From contig NC_088321.1 in NCBI RefSeq assembly GCF_910592395.1, positions 13,142,001-13,206,000 of the forward strand: a DNA stretch of 64,000 bases. Direction: 5' to 3'. The notes under the pieces are model-generated. The model saw only the letters and a list, made by a program, of their open reading frames with translations. It searched no databases and was not told where the DNA came from. Shown one piece after another: positions 1 to 11,992 of the stretch; the first letter of the stretch is position 1, and the number at the start of each line of letters is the position of its first letter. The position numbers and the translations under genes were made by a program. Source of the stretch: Lineus longissimus. Its lineage: Eukaryota > Nemertea > Pilidiophora > Heteronemertea > Lineidae.

Positions 1-2444
1 CCCCTCCCCAAGGTTCGAAATAGAAGAAAATATGAGAGGTTTTCCCCCGAGAATAAGATATAGGACTTGTCTACATCACTGATTGAGTAACTTTCGATGA
101 CACCCATTTTGCCGAAATGTTTTCGAACATGGTACGGCCGCTGACTTCGTGTCCCTCCACACCAAGCTGACCATCCAACCATGGTCGGCAGGTGTAAACG
201 CACTTACCCAGGGTTGGTGAATCAATCAGCAATTCTTATATTTCAAACCACCAGTAGAAATCTCATAAACAACTTGCCCTTTCATGTCATCTGCTATTGT
301 CGTTTGGTGCAAAAGTGCCTCCAGATCACGTCTTGTCTATTCTCCCAAATTTCATATTTCATGCTGACCCACCAACTGTTTTGAAAACCATTGTAGAATT
401 GTTAAAATGATTCCATTGAAACGCTTTTAAATCGTCGACACATTCATGAATGACTTTCTCGAACGTTCGAGAAAAAGTCCTCTAATTCGCTGTGTGACAT
501 GAGTGTTTGCTTCGTATCCGACGGAAACTGTGTTATTCCAAACCAAAATGTCCATGAAATGTCATCGCTGATTCTATGATCTATCCATTGAGACTACATG
601 TATGCCTGTCACGTGACTGATATCGGGACAGACTTGAGGCAGGCCATTCGCAATTACTCATTTTTCATTTTTATCTATCTTTTATCAAGATGGTCCAAAG
701 ATTTATTCTATCAAAAAGAAACGTTGTGAAGTTCATTCATTCACGTGCCATCCTGCCAAAATGCGTTGCGTATCTCTCGTTCGTTTGGCTGGCGCTTCTA
801 CCTTAAGGAAACTTCTCTGTTTCAGCAAACGAGCATGATTTCAAAGACAACAACGAATGATCTACATCGTCATTTTAATCTGCTGTGTAGCTGTGTTTCG
901 AAAGAGCACGAGGTTTTTAAAATTTTGAAAGTTGTTGATTTCACCCGTGACTACGTACATGTATGGAGGTCGAGCCCCTGCGATATCGGAGCCATGTTTG
1001 TCGAGATGATATGCATAGGCGCATACGTATATGCACTAATTCAGCATTTTCAAAAATAGTGCACCGTAGCTAATATTGTGATGTCTGTGTGGTTCCGCTC
1101 GTTTTCAGTTACCAGCGCGAACTAGCCAAGGCCATCTTATTGTCACGCCGTGTGATTTCTGGGCATATCAAAGCGCCATCTGTCAAACCTGGCTAATTTA
1201 TTATCAGGATTTAGAAAGGCTCTCTCCACGGTTTTGAGAACATTTTATCAGAGGAACTCCTTGATCTCTTCACCGTTTGGCGCAAGGTAACCTCGGTGAG
1301 CACACGCCTCGGCAGTGTCCGTGATTGTTCGGTAAAGTCCGCCGCAAAGTAGTGGCTGCTTGCAGCGTCGCCTGATTGATTACTGATAGACGGACAGTGA
1401 AAGATTGCAGCTCCACTGGATCTGAATGTGGCCGAAACGGTATTTCTGTCTGGGGCTTGGTAAGGGTCGACAGTCGTCTCCCAGCGATAGGTTTAAAAAG
1501 TAGAGAATATTGTAAATGTAATATAAACTGATGAGTAGATTACCAGTGCAGTAAATTTCTAAAATTTCCTTCGCGGTTTCAAAGATTATAGAAATATAGG
1601 GGAGGGGTGCCTCTCTGCCTCCCTTGACAAGCCGCCTGCGGCAGTGGAAAGAAGGACTCATTCGGCGGGAACCCATGGGACTAAATCGAACCAAACGCAA
1701 GGATCGGACCAATCAGTGCTCGCGCGGTGTCACGACCATTAAACCATCTGATGCACAAACAGACAAGTTGTCAGATACGCTATCAGATAGCAGATGATCA
1801 TCAGATGAAGATGTACCCCTCCGTCCTCAGGGTAAGGAAGAAAAGGCGCCGAGCCACTTAGGAGGGTGGCCATATGTTGGCATTCATTGCCGCGGGTCAT
1901 TACGGCAAGATATGATATGACCCGGTGACCTGATATTCTTGACTGATTTCCATTTATACCAACCTCATTTTGGTACAATGTTCCTTGGTGTACAGAGGCG
2001 GGTAGGAGTCCAGGATCAACATTTAGGAATTCATGTCATTGCGCCTAGGGGTTGGCTGGCTTTTTTTAAAGATGCGAGGCAATGTTCTTTGGTCTAAGGA
2101 ATTGATACCGAAACACAGATTGAAGCTAAAATGTAGGCCAAAATCGATCATATATAAAGCCAAGAACGATTTACTATCGAATATAGTAAATACATGTACA
2201 TGTACTTGCTATTATGTAATACGGCAGGAAGAATGTGTCACTTAATACCAGGGAATGGTCATGATAAGATGACACGAACACCATTCATAACTATCATATC
2301 TGTTAACATGAGATGATAAGATCATTTCCTTAAACGTTAATACTGGTTGTTGATTCTAAAGGGTATTTTATACTATGACACTCGATCTGTTCTTCGAGTT
2401 TCCACTCCAAGCTCTGTTGGTGTTCTAGTTTGTTCTGTTTCATC
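1..2444. other. non-coding stretch, no gene recognised
   Basis: Open frames here are short (at most about 110 codons), occur on both strands and lack a convincing pair of splice signals or a family motif. I see no RNA gene. A cluster of small direct and inverted repeats based on CATCTGAT and TCAGAT lies near 1740-1810. Confidence 0.5.
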
Positions 2445-2708
2445 TTTGTGTTCTTGAGCAAGGCACTTTACCCTAGTTGCTTCTCTCCCCAGGAGTAAAT
2501 GGGTACCTAGCTGGCAGAGATGGCAAACTATGAATGTTAGTCCTGAGCACTGTTTATCTGCAGCTCAGACCTGTGATACTCCTGTAGAGTAGAGCTTGAA
2601 TCACGAATGTGCAGGCCAATAGCTAGGAGTAATAATGTGAAGCGCTTTGAGTGACTGAAACCAGTTGGATTTAGCGCCATATAAGTCTCGTGATCATTAT
2701 TATGATTT
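2445..2708 (+). mobile_element. SINE-like retroposon (3' part)
   Basis: The stretch has the look of an invertebrate SINE: a segment around GAGCAAGGCACTTTACCC, a middle part, then AAGCGCTTTGAGTG and GGATTTAGCGCCATATAAG, ending in a short run of ATTATTATG. This kind of tail is shared by many SINEs and their partner LINEs. I did not find a clear tRNA-derived head, so the 5' limit is uncertain. Recognition is by pattern only. Confidence 0.5.
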
Positions 2709-3745
2709 TGACCAAGGGATTCTTCATGTATTGAGTGTGCCTGTATACGTGTTCTTAAATACGTCGTGATGACGATTTTATTTCAGTGTTAGTTCGGTCT
2801 GGCCTGATAGCTACCCTCCATTTAAAATCCCCATCTTTCCTTGGGTCTTAGAGCGATATGTCTCTTCGTATTCTTCAGCGTTCGCTCAGCACTTGGAGGT
2901 GATTTTCTCCAGGGAGTATTCGTCCTTCAAAGCGGGGTGAACGTTTTAGGTGCCAATTGGGTTAGTTTGCCTGGCGACTCAGACTTTGGCCAGAGGTTGA
3001 GTCCACGCGGCGCTACTCATGTCTCTCACTTGGTTTGCCATGAGGCGCCTTCGCGTTGTGTGTCAAGATATGTGGCCTCTCAGGCAGCTCAGTGCACGTT
3101 GGATCCTTGGGTCCGTCCCGAGAAGCAATTGTCTTCATTGGTGTGGAAACGAGGATGATGCCCCCTGTGGGACCAGTATCTCAGTGGACAATGGTGGCAC
3201 AAAGAACTCGCTCAGAACAAAACCAAATCGGGAAAGGTTAGCAAAATAGTCAAGACAGCGCGAAATGACAAGAGCGAGGGGATCTTATTGTTACAGATTG
3301 GCTATATCTGGCTGAGGTCAGATCTTGAGGCGAGTAATGAAGTGGGCTGATCTGCGCTTTTTGGCAGAATTTATACGCATCTGTACGCATCCAACATCTA
3401 ATGCATCTTATGTGTTATTCTGTAACGATTAGACCAATCTTGTTGAGGCGTTTACATGAAGTTTAGTATTCTTTATTCACTCAAACAAAAATTAAGCATA
3501 CATACAGGCACAAAGCAATTGTAACCTTAAATACTTTGTTATTTGAATACAAAGTGCAAATAGAGCAATCAATGATATTCCAACTCCAACAACATCACAG
3601 ACGTACACGCTTTGAGCCAGACATTTGAAGCCGAGGCGTCGAATGACCTTTTCCGATTAAGGTCGACGTTGAGCACTCAGAAATGTTCGTGTTGTGCATT
3701 TGATCTCTACTGAATACATGTATATCCATTACCCCCTGCACACAA
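2709..3745. other. non-coding stretch, no gene recognised
   Basis: Three overlapping short plus-strand frames between 2841 and 3249 shadow each other in different frames. None shows a motif or codon pattern that singles it out. Nothing else is visible. Confidence 0.4.
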
Positions 3746-3928
3746 TTGGCCTCGAAAAACATTTCAATATATTTGATTTGTTGAATTTCGGTGCTCAAAC
3801 TTTTTGATCCGGATGTGAGATTTTAATATCACTGAATCAAATTGATTTTTTTTCAATTTCGGATGAACAGGTTACCGCCTCAACATCAACAAATCAAATA
3901 TATTAATTAGACTGCTTTTCGAGGCCAC
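3746..3928. repeat. inverted repeat, MITE-like hairpin
   Basis: The left arm (3746-3786, GGCCTCGAAAAACATTTCAA onward) is matched in reverse complement by 3888-3928 (ending CTTTTCGAGGCCACC), with about 100 bp between them. Both arms contain ATATATTTGATTTGT or its complement. The size and AT-rich arms fit a small non-autonomous DNA element or a foldback. No clear target-site duplication was found. Confidence 0.5.
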
Positions 3929-4130
3929 CTTTGAAATAAACCGAAGCAATGCGTGTGATATCCCAATGTTGACCAAAAGCTAGAGGTTTTTTCCTTGGCA
4001 TGATGTGTACTATAAAGTGTTGCCAACTTTGTGTCAACACAGTCCCGTAGAGGAGGTCATAACTACTATGCCAACCTGTGACTTGATCTTTAGATTGTTC
4101 AAAATCCCAAATGCCATCATTTTGAGAAAG

Positions 4131-4580
4131 TAGCCTGATAGCTATGAACACATCCTTGGGTAAAAAGTACTGAAGGATAAAGCCAGAACCCAGCCTGATA
4201 GCTATGAACACATCTTTGGGTAAAAAGTACTGAAGGGTAAAGCCAGAATCCAGCCTGATAGCTATGGACACATCTTTGGGTAAAAAATACTGAAGGGTAA
4301 AGCCAGAACCCGGCTTGATAGCTATGGACACATCTTTGGGTAAAAAGTACTGAAGGGTAAAGCCAGAACCCAGCCTGATAGCTATGGACACATCTTTGGG
4401 TAAAAAGTACTGAAGGGTAAAGCCAGAACCCAGCCTGATAGCTATGGACACATCTTTGGGTAAAAAGTACTGAAGGTTAAAGCCAGAATCCAGCCTGATA
4501 GCTATGGACACATCTTTGGGTAAAAAGTACTGAAGGGTAAAGCCAGAACCCAGCTTGATAGCTATGGACACATCTTTGGG
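4131..4580 (-). repeat. 60-bp minisatellite, about 7.5 copies, open on the minus strand
   Basis: A 60-bp unit is repeated head to tail with few differences. Each unit contains GGCTTTACCCTTCAGTAC in the reverse complement. Because 60 is a multiple of three, the minus strand stays open for 242 codons (4631 down to 3903), with a 20-residue period including LPKDVSIAIRLGSGF. The repeats decay at the 4561 end. Unit-to-unit changes include both silent and replacement changes. I see no splice or expression signal, so this is called a minisatellite, with the protein reading a possibility only. Confidence 0.85.
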
Positions 4581-5155
4581 AAAAAACACTGTTGTGTTAA
4601 AAATTCTATCAAGCCACGACGATAATGACAATACGGCCGCCCAATAATATTTGACGAAATCTGCTTTTCGATTAACAGACTCTTTCTAAGGCCCCACAAA
4701 TAATTTGCTCACGAAATGACAATTCCCAAGTACGAATGTTTGAGTATGACTGACTGTACGCGTTTGAAAGCTTTTCTTTCTCGTGGCGGCCATGATTTTT
4801 GAGATCCAATTCAACAGTTCTGTACCTCACCATGCATTTAAATGCCAAGAAAATCTGTAGAATATCTTTATCACAGGGTCATAAGGTCAGAACGTCTTGC
4901 GAGCCTTTTTTAGTCCGCAAGAAGGGTTCCAATTGTTAAGTCACGTCGCTTCTTTTGTGAGATTGCGCTGAAAGAGATTCAGGGGCCGTCTCGAGATTAC
5001 CTTAGATATTCAGGAAGTTTTAGCGACTTCTTTCTTTTCAGATGTACAGTATTCTCCACTCGAGTCGTCTTCTTTCCAAGTTTACTTCACTGAACGAATT
5101 GAGTATTTTTGCATTTTGTCAAGTAATAACAAGACCATCCTGTTTGTCTTTTCAG
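4581..5155. other. non-coding stretch upstream of candidate exon
   Basis: No gene is recognised. The last bases (about 5140-5155) form a pyrimidine-rich tract ending in CAG, a good splice acceptor for the candidate exon that follows. Confidence 0.4.
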
Positions 5156-5538
5156 GAAAGGTTCTTCAAGTCAAATATGAAGAACGGGCGAGGTTGCCTT
5201 CTCGCGGAGGCCATGCGGTTATCATCGGGTCCCATCTTTCAAAGAAACTGCGACTCCATTCAGTCAACTCACCTCGAGGCATCACTCTTTCTGCGAGCTA
5301 CGACACAACTTACTCGAAAAGATATAAGACACATTGCTCCAACTCGGGTTATAAAATCCCCAAACTCGGACCCACCAAGGCACATCTGAGACGACCCCTT
5401 CTCGGTTACAACTCTGATGCTAATACTCCGTGCAGAGCGGGACCCCTTCACTCAAAGACGGACAACGCTATTTCCACGTGCTTGGCGCTCTGTCTTTTGG
5501 AGGCGCTAGGACAAGATGCGGCATCTGTTGAATCAGTA
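5156..5538 (+). CDS. candidate internal coding exon, unrecognised protein
   Basis: A pyrimidine-rich acceptor (TTTGTCTTTTCAG, ending at 5155) precedes an open frame of about 127 codons that ends at a consensus donor, GTAAGT (5539). The reading frame (first full codon at 5158) is rich in C- and G-ending codons, unlike the AT-rich surroundings. The predicted segment is basic and polar, with Tyr/Pro/Gly-rich motifs such as SYDTTYSKRYKTH, YKIPKLGPTKAHL and RRPLLGYNSDANTPCR. Such Tyr-Pro-Gly-rich basic sequences occur in some ciliary or sperm-tail proteins, but I do not recognise a family. No partner exon was found with confidence. It could be an unspliced chance frame, but the paired splice sites and codon pattern argue for a real exon. 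Confidence 0.45.
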
Positions 5539-8281
5539 GTAAGTGAAAGACAAGTCTGTCTCAACTTTCTTTCATCACCTCGTCGTGTTTAATCCTGAGA
5601 TAGGACTGAGGTCAGAATACACAAGATGGCATCTTACTCGGAGTGCAACTACACGTGGACTGCAGATGCATCTCAGGATATTCTTTTTGTGCTAGAAGAC
5701 GCTTGGTCGTCCTGTCAACTGTCGTGTAACATCATAAGATTAGGGTGCATGTTTGGACACGGTTATACAATGTTGTGCCGACAGTTGGCAGGAACCCAAC
5801 CCTGCTCTATTCCCTTTAACACAGCCTAAGTGTCTGACTTTGATCTAAGGCTTGGAACTAGTTATGTTATGGACTTGGTACGCAAATTGACACTCGGAGA
5901 TGCTCGCGGAAATACTGACTTGGGTGTGCGACACATTACTGACTTTCATTTGCTCGAGACAAACCGGGTCCGCAGCGAATGAGAGCCTTTATTCTTACGT
6001 TTCGATAACATTTTGCCATTTGGATTGTTGATGTAGCCGAATGAAAGGAAATCCCGATTTTTAAGAGTTGTCCGATCCCACTTCGAGATATCTGCAGTAC
6101 GATTGGGTAAGGATATCAGTTTTGTAATTTTTGTGGCTTGGGAATCCAATGCACTGTAGCAAGCCAACTTAACTGGACGTCTAACTCTGAGTGTTTCTGT
6201 GACATAATGTCAACAGAACTGCTACTGCGCAACTAAAAGGACGTTGCAATCCCATGCATTTCTTAGTTTTATTTGCAGACTCGAGTTAAAAGTGTTTTTA
6301 CCAATGTTGAAAGACTCGTCAAATCGCCGACACGAACTATCATTTGAACTCTGCTTACCTCAGATCCTGGCTTCAAATACGGGCCAGCATCTTCATGCAG
6401 TCTCACTTGGACCAAGAGCCCGCAACAGCTTTCAGGTCTGCAGCTGAACATTGTTCCCTGTCCTTGGAATCGTTTGCCCATCGTGTCAAATTTCTCTAAG
6501 AACTCTAACTATAATTGAACCACAACTTTACTGCTTTTTCCGCACAAACGGATGGCTGTAACTCAAGAAGTCATCGGCGCGCCAAGGACAACAGCCGCGA
6601 AGATGAGATGCGAACCTGGACCGAGGCAAGGTTGAGCGAAGCACGCTAAGCGAAGAGAGTTGACAATGCCAGCGCGGCCACCAGTGGTGAGTAAGTTATA
6701 TGTTCGCCTGTTTATTTGGCTACTTTCCATTGCTTGTCGTACTTCTAGATACGCAAGGGACGATCTGATGGAACCAGTCTGACTTCATTCATTCTTACAG
6801 TAGATATGATTCTGGCATCAACGGCCTGACAGTAGAACCAGAATCCAGATAGAATGACAAACAGTATATCAAACTGACATCAGGGGATTTTCCGTTGTTG
6901 TATCGCGACGTACGCACGGTTGTCGCAAATTTATTGGCGGACCTCCATACTATTGCTGGCACATTCACAGTCGTGGAGAGAGGGCAGTGCGAGGTCGTGT
7001 TGCCAGTCTCTCGATGTCCAAGAGTGGTCAGCTCTGATAACAGCACACTTGGCATGTTGTGGTGTCTGATCAGATATGTTGCACTGGCACTTTCCGGACT
7101 CGGGCATGTTCATCCTCTTGAGGCAGGCTTGAAATCTGCAGTTGTCTGTCCTAGGACGAAAGATGGTAGTTGCCTCTGTTCTGTCCATGTCTAGGAGAGT
7201 GTCGTGATGAATATCCTATAACAATATCCTAGGTCCAGCGACGCGCCCTCGGGTAAGTTGCTAGCCAACTTCGTTTCTTTCTTTTTTTTAAATCTGTGGA
7301 GCCTCCCCTCCCAGACATCCTGCAGATACCATGATCCCGCCGTGACCTTTTCGCCCCTCTTGAATCAATCGCTTTTCAAACTTGAAAATTCAATCAGCTT
7401 ACTCAGCGCTGGCAATCTCCGGTTCTACCATATTCTGTGTTTAACTCTGTCAATCCCGCCCCGCTATCTCCGAGCTTCGCCTTTGCTATATAACTGTCGC
7501 TAAGCATATCATTATACAGTTTTCTGACTCTGTCCCATATTATGTGTGGGAGGGCGACATATTCAAGTATCGATCATCCCGCGTGGGTGGGTTGAGAGGG
7601 GTGGAGTAACATCTGGCACCCCACTGACATCTCGTTTGGCTAATGATAGGGGTATCGTCTCCGCATACATTTCGTTCCGTTTCAGATACCAGTATCCTGT
7701 TTTATACAATGCCGAGTTATGCAAGCAGTATAATGTACGGAGGTTCGATACGATGTCGCCTGGGGTGCGAATGATTGTTGACGATTCGGATGAGATGAGC
7801 CAGTTTGCAACATGGCGCGATTTGGTTTATGTTGTGGAGTTTGTCGGGCGGGACTTCCCGGAAATGCCCGAAGGGTCAAATTATCGAGGCGAGATTGAAC
7901 TTTTCTTATTATCCCGCCCATTAAAACATGCGTAATTTGGTAATCAGGCATTTAAGCTGCTTAATTGTTTAGAAGATTCCAGTGCGAGGAGAAATTGGTT
8001 GTTACGGCCGACGGCTGCAATGGCATTGGTCTGCTGTTGCAACAACAACGATGCCAGTCAAGTAACGGATCGCGCACAAATTGGATAGATGGTCCGCCGT
8101 ACTTGAAATATGGCTAAATCGGCCCTGGCGAATTAGTAAGCAGCCCTCTCCTAAAGATGGAACGCAGACACCAGACATCATCCATTGAGAAGGGTACCTA
8201 AATTCCATTCCCAAGATATATGCCTGTGCGACAAAGTGAGACGAGAATGGCGATATAACCCGAACGAACGCTTCCATGTAA
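5539..8281. other. non-coding stretch, no gene recognised
   Basis: Several frames of 60-130 codons occur, often overlapping on both strands (6795-7194, 7546-7951). The longest, 7546-7935 on the plus strand, has a possible acceptor (TTCCGTTTCAG) inside it but no recognised motif and an equally open opposite strand. Nothing firm is supported. Confidence 0.4.
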
Positions 8282-8452
8282 CCGGTGTAGAAGTTTAAAA
8301 TGTCCTCGGATAGAATGCCCGGGCAAAAAAGGATTCTATTATGCGCTTCAATCTCTGAGCTATTGACGGTCCGGGACTCTATAGAACCGTATTGCAGAAT
8401 ACAATAGGGCCGGACACTTTTTCCAGGGGGGCATTTGTTACTGTTACACCGG
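8282..8452. mobile_element. MITE, CCGGTGT family, copy 1
   Basis: The element is about 171 bp, begins CCGGTGTAGAAGTTTAAAATG and ends CATTTGTTACTGTTACACCGG, so its ends are imperfect inverted repeats. A second copy, nearly identical over its whole length, lies at 24493-24663. Internal landmarks are GAATGCCCGGG, GCGCTTCAATCTCTGAGC and GGCCGGACACTTTTTCCAGG. No coding capacity is present. Confidence 0.75.
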
Positions 8453-8934
8453 CATGTCCAAAACCTTCAATCTCATGTACTTTATTCGTATTTAATACCC
8501 ATATAATGCTTTAACACTCAGAAAGTTACGTGATGTATTAACACTGCAATTACCAATGCTATTCAGAAGGAATTCCGTATTTTTTCAACCAGTCTGCTAA
8601 GTCATGCGTAATCCCTTGAAAAAATTACTTCAGAGGATTTGGGATTTTATTTTTCTAGAGCTTTGTTCCTGGCCTTATTAGTCTAGAAAGACTCCAAATC
8701 GCCTTATGGCCCGCTTAATGAGTCGACATGGACACTTTTGGCTTTGAGCTGCTGATTATCGCGTAACTGGCGCAGGCATAATTATTGGAAGAACCTGATT
8801 TGCAACTTTTCTGCTCTAACATTATAACATTTCCCCTTGAAATTATTCGTACTTCAAGGACTTGCTGAAGGTCACCGAAAAAAATGTAGCGAAAAACGAG
8901 CGAATTCCTCATGGTGCCAAGGGTTGGCTCAATT

Positions 8935-9763
8935 GGGGGTTTCAGCAAGCGTAAATCTTTCGACCGATTGACGTATTCGTATTCGTATCTATTTTACGTA
9001 TGGCCGCGTCGCAAATTTTACGCCCGACTAACGCATCCGTATTCGTTATGCCAAACGTCAAGTCAATACGAATACGTCATACGTCATACGGGGCGGTATG
9101 TTTTTGCCGAAGCTTGCTAATGAGTCAAAATGAAACACCATGTTACATATAAGATCGCTGTTTCTCGCCCTTCGATGGTTTTTCACACCCATTGACATTT
9201 ACTTCCGTCTCATGATGTGTGCCTACTTCACCTGCTTTCCTAGTGCACACTATATGCAACCAAGAGTATGTAACACCTGGTGTGACAATAGACCAATAGA
9301 CCATTAGATTTGGGTCAAATGTCCTTCACACAACACCAACAAGTTACTGGAAACCCCGAATATATGGGTCGTGAAGAAGGTCGCCAGGCCTAGTTTTGAG
9401 CCATAACTGACGACAATTTTCTTTCACTTTCTGATTATGATTTGATAAGCCTCATCAACACAACCTGGCCAAAGTATATCACCTGTCAACTTGGTATTAG
9501 GCACATAATTCAAAATACATTTAAAAACTGATGGGTTGGGGTGGGCGTGGGGGTGGAGGGCAGGGTGGTGTGGCAGAACACCTTTGTTCATCCGTCGCTT
9601 CAGGATACGTCTGAGCGTATCAGCGAGTTTCTGCAAATCCAAAAACCTCCCGTATGGCATACGGTATCATTTAATTTTTCATACGTTATTTGTGACGCAG
9701 TCATACGTAAAATAGAAACGGATACGTCATGCACGCACGCATTCTGCCCCTGCTGAAACTCCA
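8935..9763. mobile_element. DNA-transposon-like element with long imperfect inverted ends
   Basis: The left end (8935-9090) and the right end (about 9640-9763) are imperfect reverse complements. GGGTTTCAGCAAG pairs with CTGCTGAAACTCC, and TCTATTTTACGTATGGCCGC pairs with the complement around GACTGCGTCACAAAT. The subterminal parts are packed with ACGTATTCGTATT-like motifs in both orientations. No transposase frame is visible, so it would be non-autonomous. The minus-strand frame across the right end crosses the element boundary and is probably fortuitous. Confidence 0.55.
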
Positions 9764-10896
9764 TATCAGCCCCCTGCCGCCCGCCCCCGCAACCAAATGC
9801 AGCCCTGTCTACTTGGAACCCGCGGGAAAAGAGATAGAAGAAACCGCCATCTTCGACCATTTCGATTTTAACGCAAAACTGGTACCCGGGAAATTTTGTC
9901 ATTTCAGCTGCTGCCGTCCCAGGGGAACATTTCCTCAGAAACACTCAAGAGGGTTAATAGAAAAACTACCTTTACCAAACAAAGAAAACCTTACTTTTTT
10001 TCTTTTCTTTATAAATTTGCTCAAGCCATTAAAAAATTCTACATATTTTTTTTCTGAATGTGTTGTTGTTTTAGCAATCTCGTGGTTCACTTGGGGAAGT
10101 ATTCCACTGTACAGGATTTTGACTGGTTATGTAATCTCTTTGTAAGTAGTCCATAATGGTGGTAATCTTAGTTGTATAGTGTGGCGTAATGTCGCATTTA
10201 CATAGTACACACATGGGACTGTCGTGCACGCGGTAAGAAGCACGGGGTATTCTTTCTTCGTGCTCGGCCAGTGTTGGTCGGACCGTTGGAAGCACATGGC
10301 GCCACAGTGTGCGACGCTTTCTGTGAATGTAAGTCCGCTTCCCCATTTTCCTGACTTTATAACACATGGTTATTGTCAATGCACGGTTTTCCTCGTTTTG
10401 TAGTTGAAGGTGAGTGTAGGTGAGCTGAATGGGCCGGCTCATGGGGAATATACTCTTTCCTCACGTTCATACTTTCACTCGAATCATTGCTATGTTGACT
10501 ATGTCTTTTTGTAGTTGAACTTTCCTACTAACTACAGTAACTCCGTTTTTCTCATTTGAAATACATGTAGTTATTGCCGGCACTGCTTATTCCATGAAGT
10601 AAATTTGCTTCGCGGTGTTCCCCGCCAATTCATTCCATGTCCCCCGGTTGAGTCATTGGTGTAAGTCTTAAGAGTGTGCCCCATATCCGAGTGTTTCCAT
10701 ACGAGAGGCAGCTGAGGGACCATGATATTTTGATGGAGGAACATAACATTCTAAAGTAGTTTCCAAGCGTTCCCTAAAATGAGGGAAAGCACTGAAACAG
10801 AATCCCACAAAATATATTCCTCTTGGTCCTATGTGCCCGTGTAGGTTGTGTCGCGAAGGAAAGGGTTTCGTTTTGGTTTAGAGTCCTCGATAGGGT
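9764..10896. other. non-coding stretch, no gene recognised
   Basis: A 123-codon minus-strand frame (10071-10442) and a plus-strand frame (9729-10145) lack motifs and convincing splice borders. Nothing else is seen. Confidence 0.4.
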
Positions 10897-11077
10897 CGGC
10901 GGTGTTGAATCAGAAAGTATCCCCCTGGAGAAAGTGTCCGGCCCTATTGGATTCGGACAGATTAATAACCATATAATGTCAATACCTCAAGAGATTAATG
11001 GCTTAACCTAAATGTATGTATGGAGATGACAGGGGAGGACACTTTCCGGGGGGGGGGGGGGCATTTATGACCGGTGT
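10897..11077. mobile_element. MITE, CCGGTGT family, copy 2 (diverged)
   Basis: The left end, CGGCGGTGTTGAATCAGAAA then CCCCCTGGAGAAAGTGTCCG, matches the reverse complement of the right end of the 8282 copy. The right end has GGACACTTTCC, a long G run and CATTTATGACCGGTG. A poly-G tract (about 11049-11061) lies just inside the end. Internal sequence differs from copies 1 and 4. Confidence 0.55.
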
Positions 11078-11250
11078 AATGTTTTTGAGTGTTTCTGTTT
11101 TTGAGTGTTTCCCCTCATTGTTTGGGAACGCTCAAAAATAGATTGACGAGTTTTTCTGTGTGTCCCCCCTACTGAAAAGTCATGGTCTCTCTAGCTGCCT
11201 ATTGTTTGGAAACACTGACACATGGGAAACAACCACAGATGTTACACCGG
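11071..11250. mobile_element. MITE, CCGGTGT family, overlapping or nested copy
   Basis: This element starts CCGGTGTAATG and ends ATGTTACACCGG, giving a perfect 9-bp terminal inverted repeat. It shares its first bases with the right end of the preceding element, as if two family members are abutted. The interior contains repeated TTTTTGAGTGTTTC. Confidence 0.5.
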
Positions 11251-11420
11251 CACCAGTCATTATTAAGTAGGTCGTCTCCAAGTTAGAGAGGTTCAGAAAA
11301 AATACGATCAGCCCTTCACGCAACGACTAACCACGTCCTTTATATATAACATTCTAAAAGGCCTTAGTCACAGTATATCATTGTTTCTAATACAAAATAC
11401 ATTACGCCTCGTTTTGATCG

Positions 11421-11457
11421 GAGCGGTCTTGGTATCGTAACCAATGACCGCCTGGGT
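11421..11457. repeat. solo arm related to the 11.8-12.0 kb hairpin
   Basis: GAGCGGTCTTGGTATCGTAA followed by CCAATGACCGCC is a diverged copy of the outer arm of the large hairpin 400 bp downstream. It marks a second insertion of the same family or a decayed end. Confidence 0.5.
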
Positions 11458-11827
11458 AGGTATAAAATTCTGAATTTTAGCAGACGAATTATTTTCACCA
11501 AGAAGCAACGACTCAGCCCCACACAACAATGTCAAGAACACGAGATTTTGAAGTATTCCCCGATATATTGGGATTTGTGAAGTAGGGAGGATACCCGAGG
11601 ACTCTTTCGAGGTCGTCAGTCAGGATTCAGAAGAGGTCAAAGACGAGGAAATGGTAGAAATCGAGCTAGCAGACTGGGAATTCCCTTGCTGCGTGACGTC
11701 ATCTTCACAAGCAACAATATGGCGGAGTTCCGGACACCAGGCTGGATCATTCTTTGACGAAAACGGAACATATATACCTTTCAAATCGTATTTAATTTGT
11801 TTAATTTTGAAACCTTTTACAATAGAA

Positions 11828-11992
11828 ATTAATACCTCGCTGTCGGTCATTGGTTGTATAATCAAGACCGCTCGGGTAGACCTCAAATTACGTCCAAAAC
11901 CCTCGGCGAAGCGCCTCGGGTTTTGGACTGCATTTTCGGTCTACCCGAGCGGTCTTGATTATACAACCAATGACCGCCAGCTCGGTATTAAT
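11828..11992. repeat. 165-bp near-perfect hairpin (foldback element)
   Basis: The whole segment is self-complementary. Its outer arms are ATTAATACC...GGTATTAAT. The middle arms, including ATAATCAAGACCGCTCGGG and its exact complement, are perfect over more than 35 bp. The inner arms are GTCCAAAACCC and GGGTTTTGGAC around a short GC-rich loop. The single strand could fold into one long stem. This is typical of a foldback MITE. A long microRNA or siRNA precursor is a less likely alternative. Confidence 0.85.

Noticed and set aside
7546-7935. 129-codon plus-strand frame
   Set aside because: No recognised motif, and a long frame on the other strand overlaps it. Only an internal acceptor-like site supports it.
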